Of a stretch of DNA of 64,000 bases, positions 50,007-59,260 are shown one piece after another (the first letter of the stretch is position 1; each line of letters starts with the position of its first letter). A program made the position numbers and the translations under genes. The notes below the pieces were generated by a model. It was not told the DNA's origin, searched no databases, and saw only the letters and a list, made by a program, of their open reading frames with translations. The stretch is from Corallochytrium limacisporum (Eukaryota; Opisthokonta), in assembly GCA_002811645.1 (NCBI GenBank), contig PDIP01000011.1, positions 146,099 to 210,098 on the forward strand, read 5' to 3'.

Positions 50007-52655
50007 ATGTCTGAACTCCGTTTTGACGATCGCGTCGCAGTTGTGACCGGTGCCGGCGGTGGTCTGGGCCGTCAATACGCCCTGCTGCTGGCCAGCCGTG
50101 GTGCCAAGGTTGTAGTTAACGATCTCGGCGGTTCCTTCAAGGGCGAGGGCAAGTCTACCTCCGCTGCCGATAAGGTCGTAGAGGAGATCCGTGCCGCCGG
50201 TGGCACTGCCGTCGCCAACTACGACTCTGTTGAGAACGGTGAAGCCGTTATCAAGACTGCCATTGATAACTATGGCCGAGTCGACATTCTCATCAACAAC
50301 GCTGGTGTGCTCCGTGACCGCTCCATTGTCCGCACCTCCGACCTTGACTGGGATCTCGTACACAAAGTCCACCTTCGTGGATCCTTCATGTGCACTCGTG
50401 CCGCCTGGCCCCACATGAAGAAGCAGAAGTATGGCCGCATCATTATGACCGCCAGCGCTGCCGGTATCTACGGCAACTTCGGCCAGGCCAACTACTCTGC
50501 CGCCAAGCTTGGTCTGTATGCTTTGAGCCGCACCTGCTCTCTGGAGGGTGCCAAGGCTGGCATCAAGAGCAACACCATTGCCCCCATCGCCGCTAGCCGC
50601 ATGACGGAGACTATTATGCCCCCGGACATGCTTGCCAAGCTTGACCCGGCTTACGTTGCTCCCGTCGTGGCCTACCTCTGCCACGAGAGCTGTGAGGAGA
50701 ACGGTGGACTGTTCGAGACCGGTGCCGGATGGGCTTCAAAGCTGCGCTGGGAGCGCACTCAGGGTGCTGGCATGACCCAAGGCTCTGCTAAGCTGACCCC
50801 CGAGAACGTCCGCGATACCTGGTCTCGGGTCACCGACTGGACCAACTCTGACAACCCCACTAGCGGTAACGATGGTATCAACAAGATGATGGCTAGCCTC
50901 GAGGCCGGTGGTTCTGCCCCTGCCGCGGCCGCCCCGCGCCCCACGCGCCAGCTTGGCAACCTGCCCAAGAGCAAGAACATCGACCCCAACCAGATGCTTG
51001 CCTACAACCCTGCTCCTAGCGTCTACCAGCTGGATGCTGGCAAGGCCATCCTCTACGCCCTCGGTGTTGGTGCCAAGGTTGGCGGTAAGGACGGATTTGA
51101 TGACAACCGCTGGGTCTACGAAGGTTCTGACGCCTTTGCCGTGCTCCCCACTTTTGGTGTCATCCCCGCTGGTGACTCCCTGGAAGCCATCTTCTCCGGT
51201 GGTATGAAGGGTCTGGACATCAACCCCATGATGCTGCTGCACGGTGAGCAGTATCTTGAGCTGCACAAGCCTTTCCCCGTTGGTGGAAAGCTTATCAACA
51301 AGGCCTCTGTCGCCGATGTGATTGACAAGGGTAGCGGTGCCCTGATGCTCTTGAACGTGGATACCACCGATGAGAAGGGTGAGCCCGTGTGCCGCAACCA
51401 GTACTCTCTGTTCCTGCGCTCCTATGGTGGCTATGGTGGCCCCAAGACCAGCGACCAGGTGCTGGGCGAGAACGTCAAGACTCCCAGCCGCAAGCCCGAC
51501 ACTGTCTTGGAGGAGAAGACCCTCGAGCGCCAGGCTGCCATGTACCGTCTGAGCGGTGACCTGAACCCTCTGCACGTGGACCCCAACATGGCTGCTATGG
51601 GAGGCTTCAAGGAGCCTATCTTGCACGGTCTGTGCACCTTCGGTATTGCCGGTCGCCACGTCATGAAGGCCTACTGTGATAACGACGTCAACCGTTTCAA
51701 GGCTGTAAAGGTCCGCTTTGTGAAGCCTGTCTTCCCCGGCGAGACTATCCGCACTGAGATGTGGAAGGAGGGTGACAAGGTCATTATGCAGTGCAAGGTT
51801 GTTGAGCGCAACGAGCTGGTCCTGGCTGGTGCCTACGTCAAGATCGCTGGTGGTGCCGGTGGTGCGGCCCCCGCCGGTGGTGCTGCCCCTGCCGGTGGTG
51901 CCCCCAACAACGGCCTGAAGACCGATGCTCTGTTCCACGAATTGAGCCAGATCGTCGCCATTGCCCCCGAACTGAAGGGTAAGGTTGGTGCTATCTTCCA
52001 AATCAATGTTACCAAGGGCGGTAAGCAGGCTGCTCAATGGTCCGTTGACATGAAGGACAAGGGTGAGATCAAGCAGGGTGTGCACCCCAAGCCTGAGTGC
52101 ACCATTACCACTGAGGACGATACGCTGATCGAAATGGCCGATGGCAAGATTGACGGCATGAAGGCTTTCATGAGCGGCAAGCTGAAGATCAAGGGCAACA
52201 TGATGCTTGGTCAGAAGCTCACCCCTCTGTTTGAGGAAGCTCCTAAGTACCGCGAGATGCTGGCTAAGTCCGGTGGTGCTGCCCCCGCTCCTGCTGCCAG
52301 CTCCAGCGGCCCTGCACTGGCCTCTGATGCTATGTTCGAGCAGATTAAGGCTGCTGTGTCCACCAACCCCGGATTGGTCAAGCAGGTCAACGCCATCTTC
52401 CAGTGGAACATCACCAAGGGTGGCAAGCCCGCCAAATCATGGATCGTGGACCTGAAGGCTGGCAACATTGAGGTTGGCAAGCACGCCAAGCCTGAGTGCA
52501 CCTTGACCTTGGATGATGCCACCGTCCTGGAGCTGGCTAGCGGTAAGCTCGACCCCATGAAGGCCTTCATGGGCGGCAAGCTGAAGATCTCCGGTAACAT
52601 GATGCTGGCCCAGAAGCTCCAGCCTCTGTTCGACGGCCTCAAGGCTAAGCTGTAA
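50007..52655 (+). CDS. HSD17B4: Peroxisomal multifunctional enzyme type 2 with two SCP2 domains
   Basis: MFE2 carries out the hydration and dehydrogenation steps of peroxisomal beta-oxidation of very-long-chain and branched fatty acids. The 882-residue product has one SDR dehydrogenase (residues 1-300: TGAGGGLG cofactor loop, NNAGVLRD, YSAAK catalytic Tyr/Lys). It is followed by a MaoC-type hydratase 2 (about 320-615: YRLSGDLNPLHVDP and GFKEPILHGLCTFG). Two tandem SCP2 lipid-binding domains follow (about 636-745 and 770-882: AIFQINVTKGGK / AIFQWNITKGGK; FMSGKLKIKGNMML / FMGGKLKISGNMML). It ends in AKL, a PTS1 peroxisome signal. The single SDR is animal-like; fungal Fox2 has two. Animal MFE2 has one SCP2 domain, so the duplication is unusual. 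A TATA box and extreme codon bias suggest high expression. Confidence 0.97.
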   Translation: MSELRFDDRVAVVTGAGGGLGRQYALLLASRGAKVVVNDLGGSFKGEGKSTSAADKVVEEIRAAGGTAVANYDSVENGEAVIKTAIDNYGRVDILINNAGVLRDRSIVRTSDLDWDLVHKVHLRGSFMCTRAAWPHMKKQKYGRIIMTASAAGIYGNFGQANYSAAKLGLYALSRTCSLEGAKAGIKSNTIAPIAASRMTETIMPPDMLAKLDPAYVAPVVAYLCHESCEENGGLFETGAGWASKLRWERTQGAGMTQGSAKLTPENVRDTWSRVTDWTNSDNPTSGNDGINKMMASLEAGGSAPAAAAPRPTRQLGNLPKSKNIDPNQMLAYNPAPSVYQLDAGKAILYALGVGAKVGGKDGFDDNRWVYEGSDAFAVLPTFGVIPAGDSLEAIFSGGMKGLDINPMMLLHGEQYLELHKPFPVGGKLINKASVADVIDKGSGALMLLNVDTTDEKGEPVCRNQYSLFLRSYGGYGGPKTSDQVLGENVKTPSRKPDTVLEEKTLERQAAMYRLSGDLNPLHVDPNMAAMGGFKEPILHGLCTFGIAGRHVMKAYCDNDVNRFKAVKVRFVKPVFPGETIRTEMWKEGDKVIMQCKVVERNELVLAGAYVKIAGGAGGAAPAGGAAPAGGAPNNGLKTDALFHELSQIVAIAPELKGKVGAIFQINVTKGGKQAAQWSVDMKDKGEIKQGVHPKPECTITTEDDTLIEMADGKIDGMKAFMSGKLKIKGNMMLGQKLTPLFEEAPKYREMLAKSGGAAPAPAASSSGPALASDAMFEQIKAAVSTNPGLVKQVNAIFQWNITKGGKPAKSWIVDLKAGNIEVGKHAKPECTLTLDDATVLELASGKLDPMKAFMGGKLKISGNMMLAQKLQPLFDGLKAKL

Positions 52656-52803
52656 ACTGTTTGCTCAGCATTTCCCATCTTCATATCCCTTTTACCATTA
52701 GACACTTTGGACTATTACTCTAACACTATCCCTGTGGTCCAGTCTTGACTTTCTTGCAATATATGTAGATACATTGGTATATTATACACTAACTGATTAC
52801 CCT

Positions 52804-55800
52804 TCACAGGTTGATCGCACGGGTCTGGTCCTCCAGAATTGAACGTACAAGGTGGAGGTTGATGGTCGTACGTTGGATGCGAGCGCATGTGGGCTTTCCT
52901 TTACCCTCACGCTTCTGCCAGAAGGAAAAATGATTGTGGTTGTTGATGTGGGCCTGCTTAGCGAGCAGTCCGATTGCATAGTTTCCAGTATCGCCTTTCA
53001 GCTCAAGCTTGTGCCCATAGATCCCATCGTCCAAGATGACGCTGCACATGCTGTCCTTGTCAGCGGTCTCAAACTCGGTAACGTAGCCTGAGATCTTGTC
53101 CCACTGCACGGGCGGGTCCGATTTAGTCAGCAAGTCCACTGAAAACGCACGCAGCATGCCGCGCACAGTGACACTGGGGCGATCGAGGGCTTCCGTTTTT
53201 GCATACGTCGTCGATGGCGTCGCAAAAATGCGACCCATTGCGAAACGGTGATCAAAGGGTCCCTGCCGAACATTACTCAGGCACACTGTGTTTCCTTCGC
53301 GTAGCAGGCCCGTTAGACCCATCACAGCCACAGGCCGGGGTAGTTGCACGTGGAGCAGGTTGCCCTCGCCGTCGATCAGAGTGAGTCGCTGGATGGAATC
53401 TCGAATTACAGGCAATTCAATACTCGCACTCGTATTCTCCCCCTTATTCCCATGTGAGCGTGTCGCCTTGCTCGTCTCTACGGGTCCCAGCCAGCACACG
53501 GTGCCGCTGACATTCACTGTCGCGGTCCGAGTTGCACGGCTCACAGGCGCCATCATATTCTCAAACGGCGTCATCTGTACCGGGGGAACGGAACGCTCCA
53601 GTGGCAGAGAATGCGTGCTCTTGGCCCCGAATGACGCTATCTTCAACCGCGTCATGCTCGAGGCTCTCAGGGCGGTGATTTGTCCGCCGCTATCCCCTTC
53701 CAGTCCCGCCGGGTGTAGGTGGGTAATAACATACAGTCTGCCAAGCTTGGGCTTGAAGTCACTGTCGAGTCCCTTCATGGTCAGCTTGAGGGGGCTCCTT
53801 GGATCGTCAGGGTCGTCGCCTTCCAGCAAAATGTCGAAAGAGACTTGGGGAATCATTTTCGTTGTCGATGTAATCAGCTTGTAAGCTTCATGACTGATGC
53901 GGGCGCCCATGCTTGCATGCGTGCCGACGTTACCACCAGCATCGGCTAAAGACATCAGGTGCTGGTAAGACCGCTCGCTTAGAGTGATCTTGTCCCCATT
54001 GGCCAACAGAAGCATGATTTCGACCGCATGCTGCCGCATTAGAAAACATCGTACGCGACTAATAAGCCCGCCTCCAGGCATGATTTGATGCTTTTTGGTA
54101 ATGGTAACACCATGACTTTGATGAATACCAAGACGCATATGCCACTGTACCCGGCGACTGCTGTTCCCAAAAATCCTCAAGTGTGCACCCCCGGGGACAT
54201 CAAGGGCATCAAACTGTTGTTCTCCGCCCGCCACGACGAGGTCCGATTGGCAGACAAATATCTTTGACCCAAGGCGCAGCTTACACTGCTTGAAGGCCCG
54301 AGACAATACTGAGTCAAACTTTGCAGGAATTGCGTACCAGCCGTCACTCAACTCCACAACAATATTGCCCTCACTCTCCAATACTTTGCTTATGAAAAGA
54401 ACCATCGGAACGGATGCTGGTACGTCACCCTCGCAGATCTTTTTCACAGCACTTTTCTTAACACGCACCACCTCCACTTCGTACCGAATCCTCAATTGGT
54501 CCAAAACATTCGCTGGCTTGCATCTTTTAGCACCAAAGGCTCGGTCCATGCTCATGAGCTTCTGCACGATCCATTTGTAGTGATTTTTTGTCCACGCGTC
54601 CGTTACCAAGCTGGATATCACACGGCTGTCATTCAGCATCGCGTCACGCAACTCTTCCCAGCCGATGCGGTCATCCTCACCGGCTTTGATCCCAGCCCTC
54701 TTGGATTCAGTAGATGCTGGCATGCGGTGGTACAATAGAGAAGCTGCCGCTAACAACTGTTCTTTAGGGGACGGGGTAATCAAGTCCATTGCCTTGAGTG
54801 GAACCCGCTCTACTGAGGGATAGTCCTGGGCTAGTTTGATAATGCTCTGAGCAATGCGAGCTGTGTTTGTGGAAGTAGGAGCACAAACCCTTCCTGACTT
54901 GATAGTCGCCGTCTGCGGTGTTGCGGCGGCTGTCGGCATCTTTGTACGCTGTTGCCGTTTGAAAGTTGAGCCACCTGACAAAGCTGTTCGTCGTACAGGT
55001 CGCGGCATGATTCCAGACCCGCCCTTGGTCTTCGCGCACCGGTTCATCATTGGTGTTACTGCACGCGTACCTCCGCCAGCTAACAAGGACGTTGGTCTTG
55101 TGGGCATGTTTGCATGAGGCAGCATAGGGGTTTTGGCCAGACTGGGTGATTTGAAGCCACTGCCGACCTTGCCAATGCCGGTGAAACCGGGAGTGTCAAC
55201 GGAGAGGGAATTCCGATTGAGAATGGGTGTCTTTGGCTTCTTGCCCGAATCTTGCTTAAGGTCAGTACCCTCAATCTGATCCACTTCAGCCTTGGCAATC
55301 TTCATGAAGTCCTCCCCAACCTCTTCATTCGCCATGGCGGCAAAGCGAGCCATCGCAACCTGGGCTTTCTTGCTGAGATTTACACCCTTGCCGCTACCTG
55401 TCTGGAAGCCAACGCCACTATCATGAACAGTCTCTATGAGCGCATTGCCATTACGTTCCGTGACCGGAGTCCTGCCCTCGCTGTCGACACCACTGTCCTT
55501 GTCACTTACAAAGTCCCTCGTAAGAGTGTGAACAGGAGCATGCATGTCTTGCTGTAGTTCCGCCATAACTCTTGCCGCCCGAGGATTGGTAACCTTGAAC
55601 GAAACAGTCCTGTTGGAGGCCGTCGTGAAACTAGGCATGGTCAGACCTTCGTTAGCAGGTTTAGCCATTGGTGTGCTGTTTTCAACTCCCGGCGACTTGA
55701 ACCCTTTGTTGATGCCAGACACTGACACCGGAGTATCGCTCTGCACTCCCACTTCCGTCGCCGTGGTAGAAACCCCGTCGAAATTAGATTTGTCGTCTGT

Positions 55801-56661
55801 CTTCATGCACTTTTTCTCATCCGTAGCATATTTCAACATGGCATGGTCTCTATCTGGTGTGGAAAAGCAAGACATATCAAAGTGTGGCGTCTCACCATCG
55901 TATCCTCTTCCCTGTATGTTCTCCACGATATTGCGAACATTCGCATTCATCTTTTCTTTGTGCTCGTTCTGGGGAGTAGTGTTGCTTGCGGGCACAACAG
56001 ACATGATGGCGCTAAAGTGTGCCGTTGCCGACATAAGCGTATCGCTGCCTTTGCAAGAGGTGGAAATGGACTCTGATTGTTGTCGCGCGCATGGGATTCG
56101 GCTCCCTGGCAATCCCGGCGTTTCCATCACAGATGGCGACCCGTTGTCTCCGAGCCGATTACAATCAAGGGGAAGTAGAGGAGTTCTTATACTGCCGTCT
56201 ACCCTTGCGATCTTCAGTTTTGGAAGAACCAAGTCGATGCCCCTCTGTGGTGAATATTCTTCATCTTCATGGATTCTCTTTGCAGATCGTGTTAAACTAC
56301 TGTCTTTGACTATCGGTGAACCGTCAATACCGACTGCATCATTGTCGTGAGTGAAATCGGGCTTTCGAGCAGTATGCGCAATCATGGGTGTAGTGCCCTC
56401 CAATGCCCGCATCGGTTCTGTCTTGCGCCTTTCGCTATTGTTTATATCAGCCGCTAATGTCTGCTCGCTGACATTCTTCATTGCCTTAATCTCTGTATTT
56501 TCTTTGTCCTGGGCCGCTTCTTTAGCACGTTTCTGGCTTTCGCGTCTCGCCCTGACAAGAGCCGACCACCCAATAGCAACATGGCTGAGATCTACTGAAT
56601 CTAATTCTTTGTGGGCTTCTGACCGTGTCCTCGTGAAGGGACATTTCTTTGATTTCCCCAT
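52804..56661 (-). CDS. BRCA2: BRCA2 homologue (compact, two BRC repeats)
   Basis: BRCA2 loads RAD51 on single-stranded DNA for homologous recombination. The 1,285-residue product contains two BRC-type repeats: a degenerate one at about 340-368 (FTTASNRTVSFKVTNPRAARVM) and a clearer one at about 415-445 (GFQTGSGKGVNLSKKAQVAM). The second has Gly instead of Ala in the FxxA RAD51-contact motif. The DNA/DSS1-binding part begins with the helical domain (about 630-728: WIVQKLM, LDQLRIRYEVEV) and OB1 (SAVKKI, VVELSDGWYAIPAKFD, LRLGSKIFV, LRIFGNSSRRVQWHMRLG), which matches vertebrate BRCA2 closely. Further OB folds fill the C-terminus. Human BRCA2 has 3,418 residues and eight BRC repeats. The start ATG is at 56661. 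It converges on MFE2 with 148 bp between stops. Confidence 0.94.
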   Translation of the reverse strand: MGKSKKCPFTRTRSEAHKELDSVDLSHVAIGWSALVRARRESQKRAKEAAQDKENTEIKAMKNVSEQTLAADINNSERRKTEPMRALEGTTPMIAHTARKPDFTHDNDAVGIDGSPIVKDSSLTRSAKRIHEDEEYSPQRGIDLVLPKLKIARVDGSIRTPLLPLDCNRLGDNGSPSVMETPGLPGSRIPCARQQSESISTSCKGSDTLMSATAHFSAIMSVVPASNTTPQNEHKEKMNANVRNIVENIQGRGYDGETPHFDMSCFSTPDRDHAMLKYATDEKKCMKTDDKSNFDGVSTTATEVGVQSDTPVSVSGINKGFKSPGVENSTPMAKPANEGLTMPSFTTASNRTVSFKVTNPRAARVMAELQQDMHAPVHTLTRDFVSDKDSGVDSEGRTPVTERNGNALIETVHDSGVGFQTGSGKGVNLSKKAQVAMARFAAMANEEVGEDFMKIAKAEVDQIEGTDLKQDSGKKPKTPILNRNSLSVDTPGFTGIGKVGSGFKSPSLAKTPMLPHANMPTRPTSLLAGGGTRAVTPMMNRCAKTKGGSGIMPRPVRRTALSGGSTFKRQQRTKMPTAAATPQTATIKSGRVCAPTSTNTARIAQSIIKLAQDYPSVERVPLKAMDLITPSPKEQLLAAASLLYHRMPASTESKRAGIKAGEDDRIGWEELRDAMLNDSRVISSLVTDAWTKNHYKWIVQKLMSMDRAFGAKRCKPANVLDQLRIRYEVEVVRVKKSAVKKICEGDVPASVPMVLFISKVLESEGNIVVELSDGWYAIPAKFDSVLSRAFKQCKLRLGSKIFVCQSDLVVAGGEQQFDALDVPGGAHLRIFGNSSRRVQWHMRLGIHQSHGVTITKKHQIMPGGGLISRVRCFLMRQHAVEIMLLLANGDKITLSERSYQHLMSLADAGGNVGTHASMGARISHEAYKLITSTTKMIPQVSFDILLEGDDPDDPRSPLKLTMKGLDSDFKPKLGRLYVITHLHPAGLEGDSGGQITALRASSMTRLKIASFGAKSTHSLPLERSVPPVQMTPFENMMAPVSRATRTATVNVSGTVCWLGPVETSKATRSHGNKGENTSASIELPVIRDSIQRLTLIDGEGNLLHVQLPRPVAVMGLTGLLREGNTVCLSNVRQGPFDHRFAMGRIFATPSTTYAKTEALDRPSVTVRGMLRAFSVDLLTKSDPPVQWDKISGYVTEFETADKDSMCSVILDDGIYGHKLELKGDTGNYAIGLLAKQAHINNHNHFSFWQKREGKGKPTCARIQRTTINLHLVRSILEDQTRAINL

Positions 56662-58837
56662 GGGACCTACCCTCTCATTTCAGCTCCTACATACTCGTCG
56701 CTGATCTTCACAATGCTCGATGTCTTCGTATATAGTGTTGAATATATAGTGAACTGTTGCAGTGCTGGCAACCATATAATATCTTAGAGAAGATATTTAT
56801 CTGAAATAATTCTAATAGCAACAGCGATCAATGTACTGTACCATGAGGCTCCTGACGAGTTCACTCCTCGGCACCGGTCTCACTCTCGAAGTCTCCTCCT
56901 GCAGCTGTTGAGCTCAGGGCGGGCACCGGCAGCGACCTCCCAAATTCAAACGGTCCGCGCGCGAAAAACGCGGGTCCGCCCAAGTGGGTGATTGCGAAAC
57001 GACTTTCTATACTGAACATACCTGCATCATAACCGCCGCAGCGGTCAGTTCTTTTTTTTTCACTTGTGTGGAGCAGCCTCCGCCAAGCCGCCCGGGGAGG
57101 GGGGGGGGGGGGGGCCGGAATTTGACCTGAAAATGTCAAAGTTGCGGGCGGTTAGTTTTGCCTTCCCTTTGTTTGGATCATACACAACCCTTCTCCCCCT
57201 GGAGTGGTTTGTACTCGTCCATTGGTCGCTTTCACAGTGGAGATTATAATATACTTTAAATGCAAACTTTACTCAATTCGTAGCTGATCTGTGGACATTG
57301 TAATGTATTTAAAATATATATATATATATTCATTATCCTGAAAGTGATCTGATATACTGAATGCATTGAAATAATGATCACGGAAATCAGTGCTCAGCAG
57401 ATTTAGAAAGGAAGTTGCCGGGTGGTGTCAAAATTTACTCCTGGCGACACACCATTTCAAAATTTGTAAGAAGTGTCCGCTGGGCCGCGAGAAATAGTAA
57501 TGGTCCGGAGGCGAGTGGGGATTAACATCTACCAAAAATCTGTTTCTGAACGGACCCCTGCCAGAAGCTCTGTGTGTGCTCAACGCGAAAGTGTTTCGTC
57601 CAGGAAGACACAGCGATACTGCCTTTTCTTCACTGCGCTTGTGGACACCCTGCAACGAATCGTACTATTCGTAGCCCAGTCATGGAACAGAGTGTCATCG
57701 CACACGTGCCCTGCCCCCCACCCCCCCCCTCCCCGATCGAAACACACAAGTTTCACATCAGGCAGCGGGTTCCATATCTCCTACTCCCCACAGCAGAGAT
57801 ATTCCACCTGCGGTCAAGACACATGCGCCGGAGACTCTGCCAATAGATAAAGTACAGCACTCACGAACCCAAAAAAAGAAAATTAACAAGTAACGCATTA
57901 GGGCGATGGGTTCGCTACCGCTATCGGCATACTGTATCGGAAACTAGCGTCCGTGGTCGTTCACACACTCACGACGTGGGCTTGCTAAAGGTTCATATCT
58001 GTTGTATGCGTCTGGAGTATGCAACCACCCTTGGACGTTTGCTAAAAGCGGTTTGCTCGATCTGGAGGAGTTGCAACCTTCACCGGTGATTTCGGTCGCA
58101 CCTTAATATTCGTACCCACCATGTATTTTTGAATGAGAGCAAAGAAAATGTGCACCGGGACTAGAGATAGCTCTTGGCCGTGCCACATGTGTGGCGCACA
58201 TTTTCGAAACCATGCACAGTTTGAACTGGGAGAAACAGGGGGGTAGGGGCTCCCTGGGGAGGCAAAGACGATTGGGGCCGTGTGTGGTGGTGGGTTGGAG
58301 AAATGAGGACCATATGTAGCCCCGCTATCCCAACTGAAGATAGAGCAGCCCCCATCCCACCATAGACGGTACTGCTCCAGGACACGAGTAAGACATAGTC
58401 GACCGTGTAGAAACATGTTAATGAAGCTCTTTCCGTAGCCTTTAACAGAATGTGGCATATCTTACTGTTGATGCAGCTGCATTGAGCTGGTAAGGTGTGC
58501 CTCCCCCCCCCCCGGGGGGAGTCCAACAGACGAATGAAGACTGGGCTGAATTGACAAGACGTTGTCGGCTTAGATTGGGTGGTGGACAAAGCTTGCAGTA
58601 TGATCGTGATACAGGAACACGAGGCAAACGACAGTAGTAATGAGCAAGTTTCTTTATGTTTTTGTATTTTTGTCTTTCTAGATATGGATTACAAACGAAT
58701 GATTTGTGCCTTATGCTACAATGCTTTGTCAGAACTGTGCTTAATAAGAACTGCGTGATGGCTTTTGAACATGTATAACCGTCGTCAACATGGCCTCTGT
58801 TTTCCGCTTTTTATACTGCTTGTGGTGCCCGACCTGC
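56662..58837. other. Region upstream of BRCA2
   Basis: No convincing gene is present. It contains C/G palindromes at 57091-57117 and 58503-58519, a GTATGT splice-donor-like site on the minus strand near 57,020 that could mark a BRCA2 5' UTR intron, and an AT dinucleotide repeat at 57313-57330. Confidence 0.5.
57313..57330. repeat. (AT)n microsatellite
   Basis: A short AT dinucleotide tract in an A/T-rich stretch. Confidence 0.85.
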
Positions 58838-59260
58838 TTACATCTTGATCTGGCCAGTCATGGGATCAATACCGCCAGGCGCTGTCGTGGAAGGTGCACC
58901 CGTCATGGGGTCGTAACCTGGAATGATCGGGGCAGCGGTGGTGCGGATCTGGCCGGTGACGGGGTCAATGCCGCCAATGGGAACACTGTTGGGTCCGGTG
59001 TAGGGTGGGGGCATGCCCGCTGGGGTACCCATTGGGGCACCCATAGCCGGGTGCGGGTTTACACCATAGCTGACTGTGTGGGCGTAGTATGGTCCCGTAG
59101 TTTGTTGTGGCTGTTCTGGATCTGTATACTTGTCAACGCTGCGCTTGATCAATCCAAAGCAGGCACACTGAATGTAAATTGCGGTGCAGAAACCCACCAC
59201 AAAAAGCACACCGATGATAACAAAGATGGCAATGAAGGCAGGAGGAGGTCCACCGTCCAT
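58838..59260 (-). CDS. Small single-pass membrane protein with PPxY motif
   Basis: I do not recognise a named family. The 140-residue product has one membrane helix near the N-terminus (about residues 9-30: FIAIFVIIGVLFVVGF). A Cys-rich juxtamembrane stretch follows (CTAIYIQCACFGLIKR), suitable for palmitoylation, then a Pro/Gly/Thr-rich tail. The tail holds PPPYTG, a PPxY motif that binds WW domains of NEDD4-type ligases, and three copies of a DPxTG unit (GGIDPVTGQIRT, YDPMTGAPS, GGIDPMTGQIKM). The short N-terminus and the basic residues after the helix suggest a tail facing the cytosol. This plan resembles WBP1/VOPP1-like adaptor proteins, but only in layout. The ATG at 59260 is clear and the frame is intronless. 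Confidence 0.82.
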   Translation of the reverse strand: MDGGPPPAFIAIFVIIGVLFVVGFCTAIYIQCACFGLIKRSVDKYTDPEQPQQTTGPYYAHTVSYGVNPHPAMGAPMGTPAGMPPPYTGPNSVPIGGIDPVTGQIRTTAAPIIPGYDPMTGAPSTTAPGGIDPMTGQIKM

